22,390 bases of DNA from a virus. Below are positions 1-6,772 of the stretch, piece after piece. The position numbers and the translations under genes were made by a program. Position 1 is the first letter of the stretch. Each line of letters begins with the position of its first letter. The stretch lies in IMG/VR virus record IMGVR_UViG_3300023119_001112, positions 1 through 22,390 of that record; one strand, given 5' to 3'. The notes under the pieces are model-generated. The model made no database searches. It saw nothing but the letters and a program-made list of their open reading frames with translations, and was not told where the DNA came from.

Positions 1-3
1 TGG

Positions 4-32
4 TTGACAGTATAGCCCAATGAGGCTATACT
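4..32 (+). promoter_or_regulatory. Sigma70-like promoter for the 66-443 gene
   Basis: A consensus -35 box TTGACA (4-9) is followed after exactly 17 bases by TATACT (27-32), one base from the -10 consensus. Transcription would start near 39-40, giving a leader of about 26 bases to the ATG at 66. A GAGGG Shine-Dalgarno site at 54-58 lies inside that leader. This is a conventional promoter plus ribosome-binding site, unlike the leaderless-type promoters elsewhere in the window. An inverted repeat overlaps its spacer and -10 box. Confidence 0.8.
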
Positions 33-33
33 G
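8..33 (+). repeat. Perfect inverted repeat overlapping the promoter
   Basis: CAGTATAGCC (8-17) and its exact reverse complement GGCTATACTG (24-33) are separated by 6 bases. The left arm includes the last two bases of the -35 box, and the right arm includes the whole -10 box. It could be an operator for a dimeric repressor. It could also be the hairpin of a terminator ending a gene upstream of the window, although only GTTTAT follows it rather than a good T run. Both readings are inference. Confidence 0.7.
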
Positions 34-65
34 TTTATATAAGTTAAACAAACGAGGGCAATACT

Positions 66-443
66 ATGACAACATCAACTCTTACTCCAGTAGAACTAGC
101 AACACGCTATTCAGTAGAAGACCTACAAGTGATTGTAGAACGTGCAAAGGCAGCAGCATATGCAGCAGCCGAGCAACATGAGAACACATACTATCCCAAC
201 GGCGCTTGGGGTGCATGTGGCTTTGCTTGGGTTAGCATCTACGGTGTTAAAGGCAACACCAAGATTGGACGCAGGCTCAAGTGTGCAGGTGTAGATCAAG
301 CATGGGACAAGAGCTTCCAGATATGGAACCCCAGCAAGTATCCTACACAGAACGTGGACACGCTAGAAGCAGGTGCACAGGCAGCAGCTCGTGTGCTACA
401 AGGCTACGGCTTTAGAGCTTACGCAGGTTCACGCTTAGACTAA
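66..443 (+). CDS. Conserved phage protein of unknown function, 125 aa
   Basis: The ATG at 66 is preceded by GAGGG seven bases upstream and a near-consensus promoter, so the start is well supported. The product has an acidic and alanine-rich N-terminal helix (about residues 15-38, with runs such as AKAAAYAAAEQ). A compact aromatic segment follows around residues 43-58 (YPNGAWGACGFAWV), then a basic stretch (KGNTKIGRRLK), an IWNPSKYP segment and an alanine-rich C-terminal helix. I see no signal peptide, membrane segment or catalytic motif that I recognise. The style resembles small conserved proteins of T4-like marine phages, but I cannot name a function. The gene is monocistronic: a strong terminator follows 33 bases after the stop codon. 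Dedicated promoter, ribosome-binding site and terminator suggest that the product is made in quantity. Confidence 0.85.
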   Translation: MTTSTLTPVELATRYSVEDLQVIVERAKAAAYAAAEQHENTYYPNGAWGACGFAWVSIYGVKGNTKIGRRLKCAGVDQAWDKSFQIWNPSKYPTQNVDTLEAGAQAAARVLQGYGFRAYAGSRLD

Positions 444-475
444 TCACAGTCGACACTAACTAGAAAGGTTCAAGG

Positions 476-503
476 GGAGTAGTAGAAATACTACTCCTTT
501 TTT
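476..503 (+). terminator. Strong intrinsic terminator after the 66-443 gene
   Basis: A 9-bp perfect stem, GGAGTAGTA (476-484) with TACTACTCC (489-497), encloses a GAAA tetraloop of the stable GNRA type. It is followed directly by six T residues (498-503). This is a textbook Rho-independent terminator on the plus strand. It is the best terminator in the window. Confidence 0.93.
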
Positions 504-711
504 CTTTTCAAAAAAAAATTTTTTTCTCGAGGCGGGAGGGGCACGGTGGGGTATATTATATAATAAAAACAACTAGTTAGCGCGGCCTTAAGCCAACTCT
601 TTTAAAAACCCACCGACGCAGAATCACCACCTCACTTCTATAAGTACTTCACCACAATTTTTTGCGCGACAGATTTTTTTGGTGCTAGGACCCATTTCGG
701 GTAAATACCGT
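504..711. other. Non-coding interval with A/T tract and GC-rich patch
   Basis: No convincing gene is present on either strand. From the terminator onward it holds nine A residues followed by seven T residues (510-525), a likely bent-DNA element. A G-rich patch (528-551) and an AT-rich segment with TATATT/TATAAT boxes (552-564) come next. I could not pair those boxes with a -35 sequence. A short GGC-CTTAA-GCC hairpin lies near 578-588. A promoter for the 712 gene may lie here, but the element next to that gene (699-709) is the better candidate. Confidence 0.5.
699..711 (+). promoter_or_regulatory. TAAATAC start element of the 712 gene
   Basis: GGGTAAATACC (699-709) ends two bases before the ATG at 712, giving TAAATAC-CGT-ATG. 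T4 late promoters have a single TATAAATA-type -10 element with transcription starting about six bases after it. Here that would put the mRNA start at or near the ATG. The same TAAATAC-NGT-ATG arrangement precedes the genes starting at 2240 and 18090. No Shine-Dalgarno site lies at normal spacing. The role is inference. Confidence 0.45.
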
Positions 712-927
712 ATGAAACAATATTGCATATACACTCGAGACTTTTCAACTATTCCTCAAGGGTTCTTTCAGCTGCTTGAAAACTTTGATATAGACTACAG
801 CACACACATAAATCGCACACGCTATTGGATTGATCACGACAATCCAAATCATTTGTATGTGTACTTGCGTTACTCAGATTGGTCAAAGGACATCACACAC
901 GAAGTGGATCATGCGCTAGGCGTATAG
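712..927 (+). CDS. Small hypothetical protein, 71 aa
   Basis: I chose the ATG at 712 over the in-frame TTG at 679. The extra N-terminal residues run through the putative promoter element, and the ATG sits in the recurring TAAATAC-NGT-ATG context. The product begins MKQYCIYTRDF and is rich in aromatic and charged residues (FFQLLENFDIDY, RYWIDHD, LYVYLRYSDW), ending in DHALGV. It looks like a small soluble alpha/beta protein with no signal peptide or membrane helix. I do not recognise the family. No gene overlaps it, and a small hairpin with a short T run follows the stop codon. Confidence 0.6.
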   Translation: MKQYCIYTRDFSTIPQGFFQLLENFDIDYSTHINRTRYWIDHDNPNHLYVYLRYSDWSKDITHEVDHALGV

Positions 928-936
928 CCGTGCGCT

Positions 937-954
937 CGTGCTTTAGCACGTTTT
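937..954 (+). terminator. Weak hairpin with short T run
   Basis: CGTGC (937-941) and GCACG (946-950) form a 5-bp stem with a TTTA loop, followed by only four T residues (951-954). It sits ten bases after the stop of the 712-927 gene, which favours a weak terminator, but the stem is short. Confidence 0.4.
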
Positions 955-962
955 AGGTCCTC

Positions 963-1086
963 TACACTGTGCAGCTAGGGTAAATACACTGTGCGTACAG
1001 TGCTTACTCGCAGTTTGAACACTTGTCAAGTATTGCTTAGTGTAGCTAACCAACATTCAGCAGACTAGCCGACACACTGTACGCAC
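963..1086. repeat. Nested direct and inverted repeats in a non-coding stretch
   Basis: TACACTGTGC occurs at 963-972 and again at 985-994. CACTGT (987-992) and ACAGTG (997-1002) form a local hairpin with a GCGT loop. GTGCGTACAGTG (991-1002) is also the exact reverse complement of CACTGTACGCAC (1075-1086), so the same strand can pair either locally or over 72 bases. A GGGTAAATAC element (978-987) sits between the direct repeats. The arrangement could be a structured RNA with alternative folds, or a protein-binding array. No gene is visible here. Confidence 0.55.
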
Positions 1087-1100
1087 TACCTTTGTTGACT

Positions 1101-1319
1101 ATGTATAAACTAAAACTCATATACGATCCGGAGCCAAGAACACAAACGCTCAAAGAAACAGTTACATTTTGTGCTGCCAATGATTTGTACATAGAGCATG
1201 GCATAGATGCAGCTCAGTGTAGTGCTAGTGAACTACTGTTTGATTCAGATAGAGATCGTGTGTTTGCACTACTATATCTAAGTGCTAGTGGTTCGTTTAC
1301 GCCAGTGTGTGTAGAATAA
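1101..1319 (+). CDS. Small hypothetical protein, 72 aa
   Basis: The ATG at 1101 is preferred to the in-frame TTGs at 1092 and 1095, although no clear Shine-Dalgarno site precedes either. The product starts MYKLKLIYDPEP and continues through a TQTLKETVTFCAANDLYIEHG segment. It ends in a mixed hydrophobic stretch (DRVFALLYLSASGSFTPVCVE). It reads like a small alpha/beta protein with no signal peptide. The family is not recognised. Its support is an open frame with sensible composition between two non-coding stretches and no competing frame, so it is a probable rather than certain gene. Confidence 0.5.
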   Translation: MYKLKLIYDPEPRTQTLKETVTFCAANDLYIEHGIDAAQCSASELLFDSDRDRVFALLYLSASGSFTPVCVE

Positions 1320-1374
1320 ACGGCCTAAAACAGTCAATCACCATTTAAGGGGTATTGCAACACGTTGTTTGACA

Positions 1375-1412
1375 CCGTACGACTAGGGTTTCTTCGTTTG
1401 GCTGTTGTACGG
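1375..1412. repeat. Stem-loop in the 1320-1532 intergenic region
   Basis: CCGTACGAC (1375-1383) can pair with GTTGTACGG (1404-1412) through nine base pairs, one of them G-U on the plus-strand RNA. The loop is 20 bases. No T run follows, so it is not an intrinsic terminator. It is the first of several hairpins between the 1101 gene and the convergent gene ending at 1533. Confidence 0.5.
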
Positions 1413-1452
1413 GCTCTGTAGTGTCGTTATACTCGGTGCTATTTTGCGCATG

Positions 1453-1487
1453 GGTAAACGCTGTATTTTGTGCAAAAAGCGTTTACC
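1453..1487. repeat. 10-bp inverted repeat with inner hairpin
   Basis: GGTAAACGCT (1453-1462) is the exact reverse complement of AGCGTTTACC (1478-1487). The 15-base loop contains TTTT-GTGC-AAAA, which can form an inner stem. It lies just downstream of the minus-strand gene ending at 1533 and could end transcription from that side. It adjoins the first of the three GCTTCGC hairpins. Confidence 0.6.
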
Positions 1488-1547
1488 GCTTCGCGGCTGT
1501 TTTGTGCGCAAGCGGCTTCGCCGTTTTGGGGCTTAACGCTTCGCGCT
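1486..1547 (-). repeat. Cluster of three GCGAAGC mini-hairpins
   Basis: Read on the minus strand, GCGAAGC occurs three times in 57 bases (plus-strand GCTTCGC at 1488-1494, 1515-1521 and 1538-1544). The first two lie in 11-base perfect hairpins, CCGCTTCGCGG (1486-1496) and CGGCTTCGCCG (1513-1523). The third is flanked by CG pairs and overlaps the end of the 1533-2240 gene. The d(GCGAAGC) heptamer is known for forming an unusually stable mini-hairpin in single-stranded DNA. Tandem terminators, an RNA-stabilising 3' end or a replication-related structure are possible; the sequence does not decide. Confidence 0.6.
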
Positions 1548-2240
1548 TTGTTTGCGATTCTTGCGGGCTTGTTTGTTCTGTTTGCTTTCTAGTTTTTGAA
1601 ACAACCAACGGCATGCATCGTATAGGCTTGCGTGGTTTCCTTCTAGTTCTGTGTTGGCTTCTGTGACTCTTGCCACTATCCATTTGCGAGCACCACGGTT
1701 TATGTAGTGTGTGCGTCCACCGTGTAGATGCAGTTTGCCTCCCCAATCAACTAGACGTTCTTGTGCCCACTGTTCGGGCATTTCTAACCAGTTGTTGGCT
1801 GTGGGCGCATATGAGCCGTGCGACCATACGTAGAGATCGCCTCGACGATAAAAGTCAAACTTAGTTTCGTATTCAAACTCACGTGTGTCCAGTAGTGTTA
1901 CGTTGCGTATGCCGTTGAGCACATACTGCCATTCTCTATTGATTGTGATAATACGTGCGGGTTTCCATGGTCGATCTCCCAGTATGCTGCGTCCTATGAA
2001 TCTGTTTTGTCCAGGATGCAGTTCAACATCACCCGACTCGTGTTGCAGCACAGTTAGGGGATCATCAAAGTCCACACAGTAGAAATAGTACCACATGGGC
2101 AAACAGTCCACGTGACGATCTCTCGAGACTTTGCGCCACAGCATCTGCTGCATGTGTATTTCGTTGCTTTGACGGAATGCCAAGTGCGGCATCTTTACCT
2201 GCACTTCGCAAGCATACTGATGAAATTTTGTTAGAGCCAT
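1533..2240 (-). CDS. Conserved phage protein of unknown function, 235 aa
   Basis: The last gene of the late minus-strand cluster starts eight bases after the stop of the giant fibre gene. The product is soluble with no signal peptide. It is rich in aromatic residues near residues 45-60 (LPMWYYFYCVDFDDP) and has a notable DVELHPGQNRFIGRSIL segment near residues 70-87. A middle region contains many W and Y residues (WSHGSYAPTANNWLEMPEQW). The tail after residue 210 is strongly basic (KLESKQNKQARKNRKQSAKR) and may bind nucleic acid or be disordered. I do not recognise a characterised family. The start context is TAAATAC-GGT-ATG with no Shine-Dalgarno site, so it may have its own leaderless late transcript. 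Its last codons form one of the GCGAAGC hairpins. Confidence 0.75.
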   Translation of the reverse strand: MALTKFHQYACEVQVKMPHLAFRQSNEIHMQQMLWRKVSRDRHVDCLPMWYYFYCVDFDDPLTVLQHESGDVELHPGQNRFIGRSILGDRPWKPARIITINREWQYVLNGIRNVTLLDTREFEYETKFDFYRRGDLYVWSHGSYAPTANNWLEMPEQWAQERLVDWGGKLHLHGGRTHYINRGARKWIVARVTEANTELEGNHASLYDACRWLFQKLESKQNKQARKNRKQSAKR

Positions 2241-2250
2241 ACCGTATTTA
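2241..2250 (-). promoter_or_regulatory. TAAATAC start element of the 2240 gene
   Basis: On the minus strand TAAATAC (2250-2244) is followed by GGT and the ATG at 2240. The TAA of this element is also the stop codon of the upstream 1412-residue gene. Spacing to the ATG is identical to that before the 712 and 18090 genes. No Shine-Dalgarno site is visible at normal spacing. A late promoter giving a leaderless mRNA is my inference. Confidence 0.45.
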
Positions 2251-5200
2251 ATAGATATAGATCCAGGTTACAGTAGAACCGATATCTTCTTCAAATGCTA
2301 GTGCAAGATATTGATCTGATATACAACCTTCTCTGTCATTTATTCTGCGATCAGGATCGACTGATGTGTCAATCGCAATGTCTGTGCCTTGTTGAGCACC
2401 ATTGTTGTTGTATACTCTAGCTATGGCGTTGGATTGATCATATGTGTCGCCCCAAAGTATCATAAATTTATCGCCCGCTTTGTTGCGTTTGATGCTTTGT
2501 GCTAGGACTTCGTAGTTTAGTTCATCTGTAGAGGTACTGACCACATTAGGATGATTAAGTACAGCACGAGTACTGCCAAACCAAGTTGTAAATCTTATTC
2601 GTCCTGCATCTGTGAATCCGTTGTAGTCGTCTCCTATACTTGCAAATACAAATCTATCATTTCCTACACATACAGCAGCTCCAAGATAATAGTTAAAACT
2701 TTCTGCGCCACCTTGGCTTCCACCTGAAATTCGATATCCTTCTCTTGTATAACTACTGTTGAGTTGACCATTATTAGCATTGTGTACTGCTAGTATTCCC
2801 TGTCTTGCACTACCTGCTCCTGTGTGAAATGGGTTACCCATAACAGCCAAAGGAGTTGAGCCATCACCCCAAATGTCAGCACCCCATGCTACCCATCCAT
2901 CGTCTATTGCTGTGTATTCTGTTATAAGTGCTGCTGTAGTTGCATTGAACACCCAGCAAACACCTCCTGTATATCCACTTACTATAATAAAGTTTCCGTG
3001 CCACTGTATTTGTCCTAGACGACCAAAATTAGTGTAACCAACTTGGAGATATGAATTAGGCTGTTCACAAATTCTGTCTAGCACAGGTGATGTTGGATCA
3101 CTTATATCGTATATAAACACTTTACCTCTATATAATGTACCTGAGTTGATTGATTCGTGCGCTGGACATAATATAGCTACCTCAGTTCCGTCCGGAGAAA
3201 AACTAGCAGCCTCGCCGAACTTATTGCCGCCTAATATTAGTTCTGCTCCGGTGTTAACAGTTTGCGGCATATCAATTCTAGCAATCCATTGGCTTGGAGT
3301 GTTTGCTGCTGCTATGTCAAGTATCCAACAAACACCTTCACTAGTTGATGCAGCACCTGTAACTGCTTGGTTGCTGTTGTTAGGATTACTACACAGCACG
3401 TAATCGTCTGTCATTGCTTTTGGAAAAATATACAGTCCTGCATGTCCTGCTGCATTTGATGGTCTTTCTACTTTCTTTACTAGACTGCTTCCTGGTTGTC
3501 TAGGAGTTAAGCTAGTATCATTAATAGTTGCTGTTGCAGATAGTTGAGGAACAGTTTCACCTAAGTTGCTTAAATTACCTAGAGTAACTGTAAGTGTTTC
3601 TGCACCTTCTGTTAACAAGTCTTCTGTAATGACTATAGGATCTGAAGTTCCAACTGCACTACTTTGAGTAGTATTACCATCTAACAATCTTAGTGTTCCA
3701 GATGTTCTGTAATCTTCAAAGTCGTAGTAACCACCTGAAGCGTCATTGGTACTAACAGTATAACTTAATAACATTACTTTGTCTTCGTTGCCTGTATAAT
3801 CAACAGTTATATTAACCGTATCGCCTTCGTTGTATGTTGCTTTGTCTAGTGAGATACTGTTGTATACTGTAGCAGGAAAAATGTCTACTATTGTTACATT
3901 AGGACTTTCTAAATTTTCAGTATCGTTACCTAAACTATCAGTGTCTGATAATCGTATCTTAAATACTTCTCCGCCTGTTTCAGTAAGGAAGTCAGCACTT
4001 GCATACATGGTTACTGTGCCTTCTCCATTTTCGTCAATTGTAAATTCTGTATCAGCATTGTAAAAGTCGTTTTCTGTTACAGTTCCGCTTACACCTACAA
4101 TTGAATAACCTACTGTTGTTCCTGCAGGAACATCTGTTGTGCTAACTGTAAATGTTACGAATTGATTGTAGTTTGTAGTTTCTCGTTCTTCAAAACTTGT
4201 TGTACTTGCTACTAGAGTATCGTATGTTCCAGGAACACTTGGAGCTTCGTCAGTTACTCTTGTGTTAGGAAATTGTCTGACAGAACCGGGATATATAATT
4301 CTTACAGCACCACCAGCGCCAGTTCCGCCAGTTCTTGAACCAGAGTTTTGAGATCCACCTGCACCGCCACCATATATACCAGCCAACACACCAACTGCAT
4401 CAGTTCCGCCAGAGCCGCCAGTACCTTTTTGATATGTGCTAACACCACCTGTACCGCTAGTGCCTTGACCATCTATGCCAACGCCACCGCCACCTGCTAG
4501 ATTCGTATCTCCTCCTGAAGCACCACCTGCACCAGCTGCTCCACCAGTACCGTCACCACCGCGAGCACTTTGATAGTTTCCACCTGTGCCGCCTGCACCA
4601 CTGTATCCACCTGCTCCGCCTCCGCCACCTCCATAAGAGAATCCACCAAAGCCGCCATTGCCGCCATTGCCACCACCGTCGTTCTCAGGCTGGACTGCAT
4701 CACCGCCAGTACCTCCAGGAGAAGAACTACCAGTCCATTGTCCGCCTGCGCCACCTCCGGGTGCTATAGCATGTTGACCTCCAGCAGTAATGTTTTCAAT
4801 ATAACTATCTGTCCCAGCAGAACCATCGTTACCAGTTGTTCCTCCTTCTCCTCCTGCGCCTACTGTAACAGCTATTATGTCGCCGGGCGAAACAGAGATA
4901 TTATTTTTATATGCAAGAGCGCCACCTCCGCCTCCGCCACCTGTGCGTCCAATGTTGCTGCCGCCGGCACCACCACCACCGCCACCTACTGATACAACAC
5001 TTATACTAAATGTGTCGGCAGGTACAGTCCAGTTGGTTGTTGTGCCAGCACCAACAAATTCTACTTGCCCTACTGCTTGAAATACACTTGTGTCTTCAAT
5101 TCTAACAGTATTTGCTGATTCTAAACCACCAGTTGCTGCACCGTTGCTATCTGTTGCTGCTAGTTTTATTCTAAATGATTCTGTGCCTTCTGTAATTGAA

Positions 5201-6486
5201 TCTTCTAAAAGTGTTAACGTTCTAGTTGCAGTATTGTTATTAATAGTAAAACTAAGAACCGGATTATCAAAGTCTGTTGCAGCAACAGTACCTGTTACAC
5301 TTACTAATGTAAAACTAACTGAAGTTCCGTCAGGAACATATTCTGTAGACAGTGTAAATGTAACGTTGCCATCTTCATTTAATAATGTAACATTAGGAGT
5401 GAGTGTGTTATATCTAGGTGTTGTATCTATCGAAGTGTCAACTACTGTAACAGTAACATCATCTGCACCATTATCTAAACTAAGAGTAAAAAGTTCGTCA
5501 CCTTCTTGATAACTAAAATCTTCTGTAAATGTAAATGTGATAGTGTCTGTGTTGTTTACAATATTAAAGTTACCTGTTTGCGCTCCACTTGATATATCAT
5601 CGGCAAAGTTAAAGCCAGTACCGCCTGTGATCGTGTAAGGAACATCTGTAAAGTCAGGCACATCTGTAGTTGTAAGTGTGATACTAATTGTGCCGCCTTC
5701 ATTGACCGTCGGACTACTTGCATTCAATGAGTATGTAGGATCTAAACTTGTATCATTAATAGTAATTGTTTTAGCTAGTGAACCTGTTGCAACTCCTTGG
5801 CTATCTGTTGCTGCTATTGTAAAGTCAGCAGCCTGACTGCCTTCAGTAAGTGAATCAGCTGTTGCAGTAATCGTTGCAAGTAAATTATTAACGTTCGCTG
5901 TTGTTGCAAGTGTGTCGCTTGTCTTTGTACCGATACCAGATGATAGGTCGCCTGCTTGTACATTTCCGATAGTATAATTAACTGTTGTATTTGCATTTAA
6001 GTTTGTAGTGTTAAGAACAACACCAAATGTTTCGCCTTCATTAACGCTAGTAATTGGCCCGGCAGCAAAATTAATTACGTTATTAGTATACCCGTAAAAC
6101 TGTAAACTGTTGTATGAAGGAGGATCCGGAACAACAGTTGTATCAATTAGATCAATAGTTATTGAATCGCCTGTACGGTCAAGTGTTAATGTAAGATATT
6201 GTGTGCCTTCTGCTACTTCGTCTGCTATTATAGTAAATACTGCTTGACCTGAATTGCCTTGTATTTCAAATACTCCAGTTAACGGCGCACCGGCAATTTC
6301 TGCACTTGTTATTCCTGTAATTGTATAAGGTATTTCGTTGCCGTTTGGAATACGCTGAGTATTAAGTGTAATAGTTAAAACTTCGCCTTCTTGTACACTA
6401 GATACTGCATCAAGAAGATAAGACGGAACCTTGCCGGCTTTCGAAGCAGCAAAAGTTTTTTGACTCATTGATGCAATTCTTGGCAT
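2248..6486 (-). CDS. Giant tail-fibre or adhesin protein, 1412 aa
   Basis: This is the largest gene in the window and probably encodes a host-recognition fibre. The N-terminal third has four related beta-sandwich units of Calx-beta or immunoglobulin type. Each carries a signature such as SVNEGETF, TVNEGGTISITL or LLNEDGNVTF (about residues 30, 145, 258 and 365). Residues about 474-735 form a glycine-rich block beginning VEFVGAGTTTNWTVPADTF, ending GAVRIIYPGSVRQFP and full of GGGGG runs. Glycine-rich blocks like this occur in phage adhesins. Two more Calx-beta-like units follow (about 764 and 882). The last 415 residues contain WD-like strands (GVCWILDI, GKVFIYDISDP, GVCWVFNATT, QGILAVHNANNG), which suggests a beta-propeller tip. 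No signal peptide is present. The ATG is preceded by AAGGA at good spacing, 12 bases after the preceding gene. Confidence 0.88.
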   Translation of the reverse strand: MPRIASMSQKTFAASKAGKVPSYLLDAVSSVQEGEVLTITLNTQRIPNGNEIPYTITGITSAEIAGAPLTGVFEIQGNSGQAVFTIIADEVAEGTQYLTLTLDRTGDSITIDLIDTTVVPDPPSYNSLQFYGYTNNVINFAAGPITSVNEGETFGVVLNTTNLNANTTVNYTIGNVQAGDLSSGIGTKTSDTLATTANVNNLLATITATADSLTEGSQAADFTIAATDSQGVATGSLAKTITINDTSLDPTYSLNASSPTVNEGGTISITLTTTDVPDFTDVPYTITGGTGFNFADDISSGAQTGNFNIVNNTDTITFTFTEDFSYQEGDELFTLSLDNGADDVTVTVVDTSIDTTPRYNTLTPNVTLLNEDGNVTFTLSTEYVPDGTSVSFTLVSVTGTVAATDFDNPVLSFTINNNTATRTLTLLEDSITEGTESFRIKLAATDSNGAATGGLESANTVRIEDTSVFQAVGQVEFVGAGTTTNWTVPADTFSISVVSVGGGGGGAGGSNIGRTGGGGGGGALAYKNNISVSPGDIIAVTVGAGGEGGTTGNDGSAGTDSYIENITAGGQHAIAPGGGAGGQWTGSSSPGGTGGDAVQPENDGGGNGGNGGFGGFSYGGGGGGAGGYSGAGGTGGNYQSARGGDGTGGAAGAGGASGGDTNLAGGGGVGIDGQGTSGTGGVSTYQKGTGGSGGTDAVGVLAGIYGGGAGGSQNSGSRTGGTGAGGAVRIIYPGSVRQFPNTRVTDEAPSVPGTYDTLVASTTSFEERETTNYNQFVTFTVSTTDVPAGTTVGYSIVGVSGTVTENDFYNADTEFTIDENGEGTVTMYASADFLTETGGEVFKIRLSDTDSLGNDTENLESPNVTIVDIFPATVYNSISLDKATYNEGDTVNITVDYTGNEDKVMLLSYTVSTNDASGGYYDFEDYRTSGTLRLLDGNTTQSSAVGTSDPIVITEDLLTEGAETLTVTLGNLSNLGETVPQLSATATINDTSLTPRQPGSSLVKKVERPSNAAGHAGLYIFPKAMTDDYVLCSNPNNSNQAVTGAASTSEGVCWILDIAAANTPSQWIARIDMPQTVNTGAELILGGNKFGEAASFSPDGTEVAILCPAHESINSGTLYRGKVFIYDISDPTSPVLDRICEQPNSYLQVGYTNFGRLGQIQWHGNFIIVSGYTGGVCWVFNATTAALITEYTAIDDGWVAWGADIWGDGSTPLAVMGNPFHTGAGSARQGILAVHNANNGQLNSSYTREGYRISGGSQGGAESFNYYLGAAVCVGNDRFVFASIGDDYNGFTDAGRIRFTTWFGSTRAVLNHPNVVSTSTDELNYEVLAQSIKRNKAGDKFMILWGDTYDQSNAIARVYNNNGAQQGTDIAIDTSVDPDRRINDREGCISDQYLALAFEEDIGSTVTWIYIY

Positions 6487-6498
6487 AACTTATCCTTT

Positions 6499-6768
6499 TT
6501 ATCTTGGTGCTCTAATTTGTGCTGCTCTTACTATACCTGAAGGTTTATATTCTTGACGTTCTATTTTAGCTACCCAATCTGATACACCCTTGTGTCTTTG
6601 AGAATTTAAGGTAGCTGCAAAGGCATTTGCTTTTTGTTGTGCTAGTGCTTCTTGAGTTGTATGCTTGTACGGTTCTAGTAAACTGTCTTCGTCAAAAATA
6701 CGTTTGGTTGTATTTACAGTTTTTGAGTATGCTAGTATTGCATATATGTGTGAAGGTGTTTTTGCCAT
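6499..6768 (-). CDS. Small protein of the fibre operon, 89 aa
   Basis: A small soluble protein lies between the protease and giant fibre genes. Its ATG is preceded by TAGGATAA, a Shine-Dalgarno site overlapping the protease stop codon, which suggests translational coupling. Visible features are a short hydrophobic start (HIYAILAYSKTV), a helical middle (TTQEALAQQKANAFAATLN), a GVSDWV motif near residues 61-66 and a basic proline-containing tail. The GV(S/N)DW motif and its preceding F-x(3)-LN segment recur in the plus-strand protein at 10393-10653, so the two may be distant paralogues. No function is known to me. Position suggests a virion or fibre-assembly accessory, but this is inference. 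Confidence 0.8.
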   Translation of the reverse strand: MAKTPSHIYAILAYSKTVNTTKRIFDEDSLLEPYKHTTQEALAQQKANAFAATLNSQRHKGVSDWVAKIERQEYKPSGIVRAAQIRAPR

Positions 6769-6772
6769 TGTA

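Noticed and set aside
1370-1375. A TTGACA hexamer that could be a -35 box
   Set aside because: No -10-like sequence lies 15-19 bases downstream on the plus strand, and no gene follows in that direction.
1421-1666. Plus-strand frame with hydrophobic, cysteine-rich product
   Set aside because: It runs through the hairpin cluster and antisense to the 1533-2240 gene. Its composition reflects hairpin repeats rather than a protein.
4570-4992. Plus-strand open frame of 140 residues rich in Ser, Thr and Ala
   Set aside because: It is the antisense shadow of the glycine-rich block of the giant fibre gene. Its low-complexity composition mirrors the glycine codons, and no start signals are present.
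2248-6486. Internal repeats in the fibre gene as DNA repeats or CRISPR
   Set aside because: The repetition is at protein level, from glycine runs and related beta-sandwich units. Spacing is irregular and the frame is continuous.
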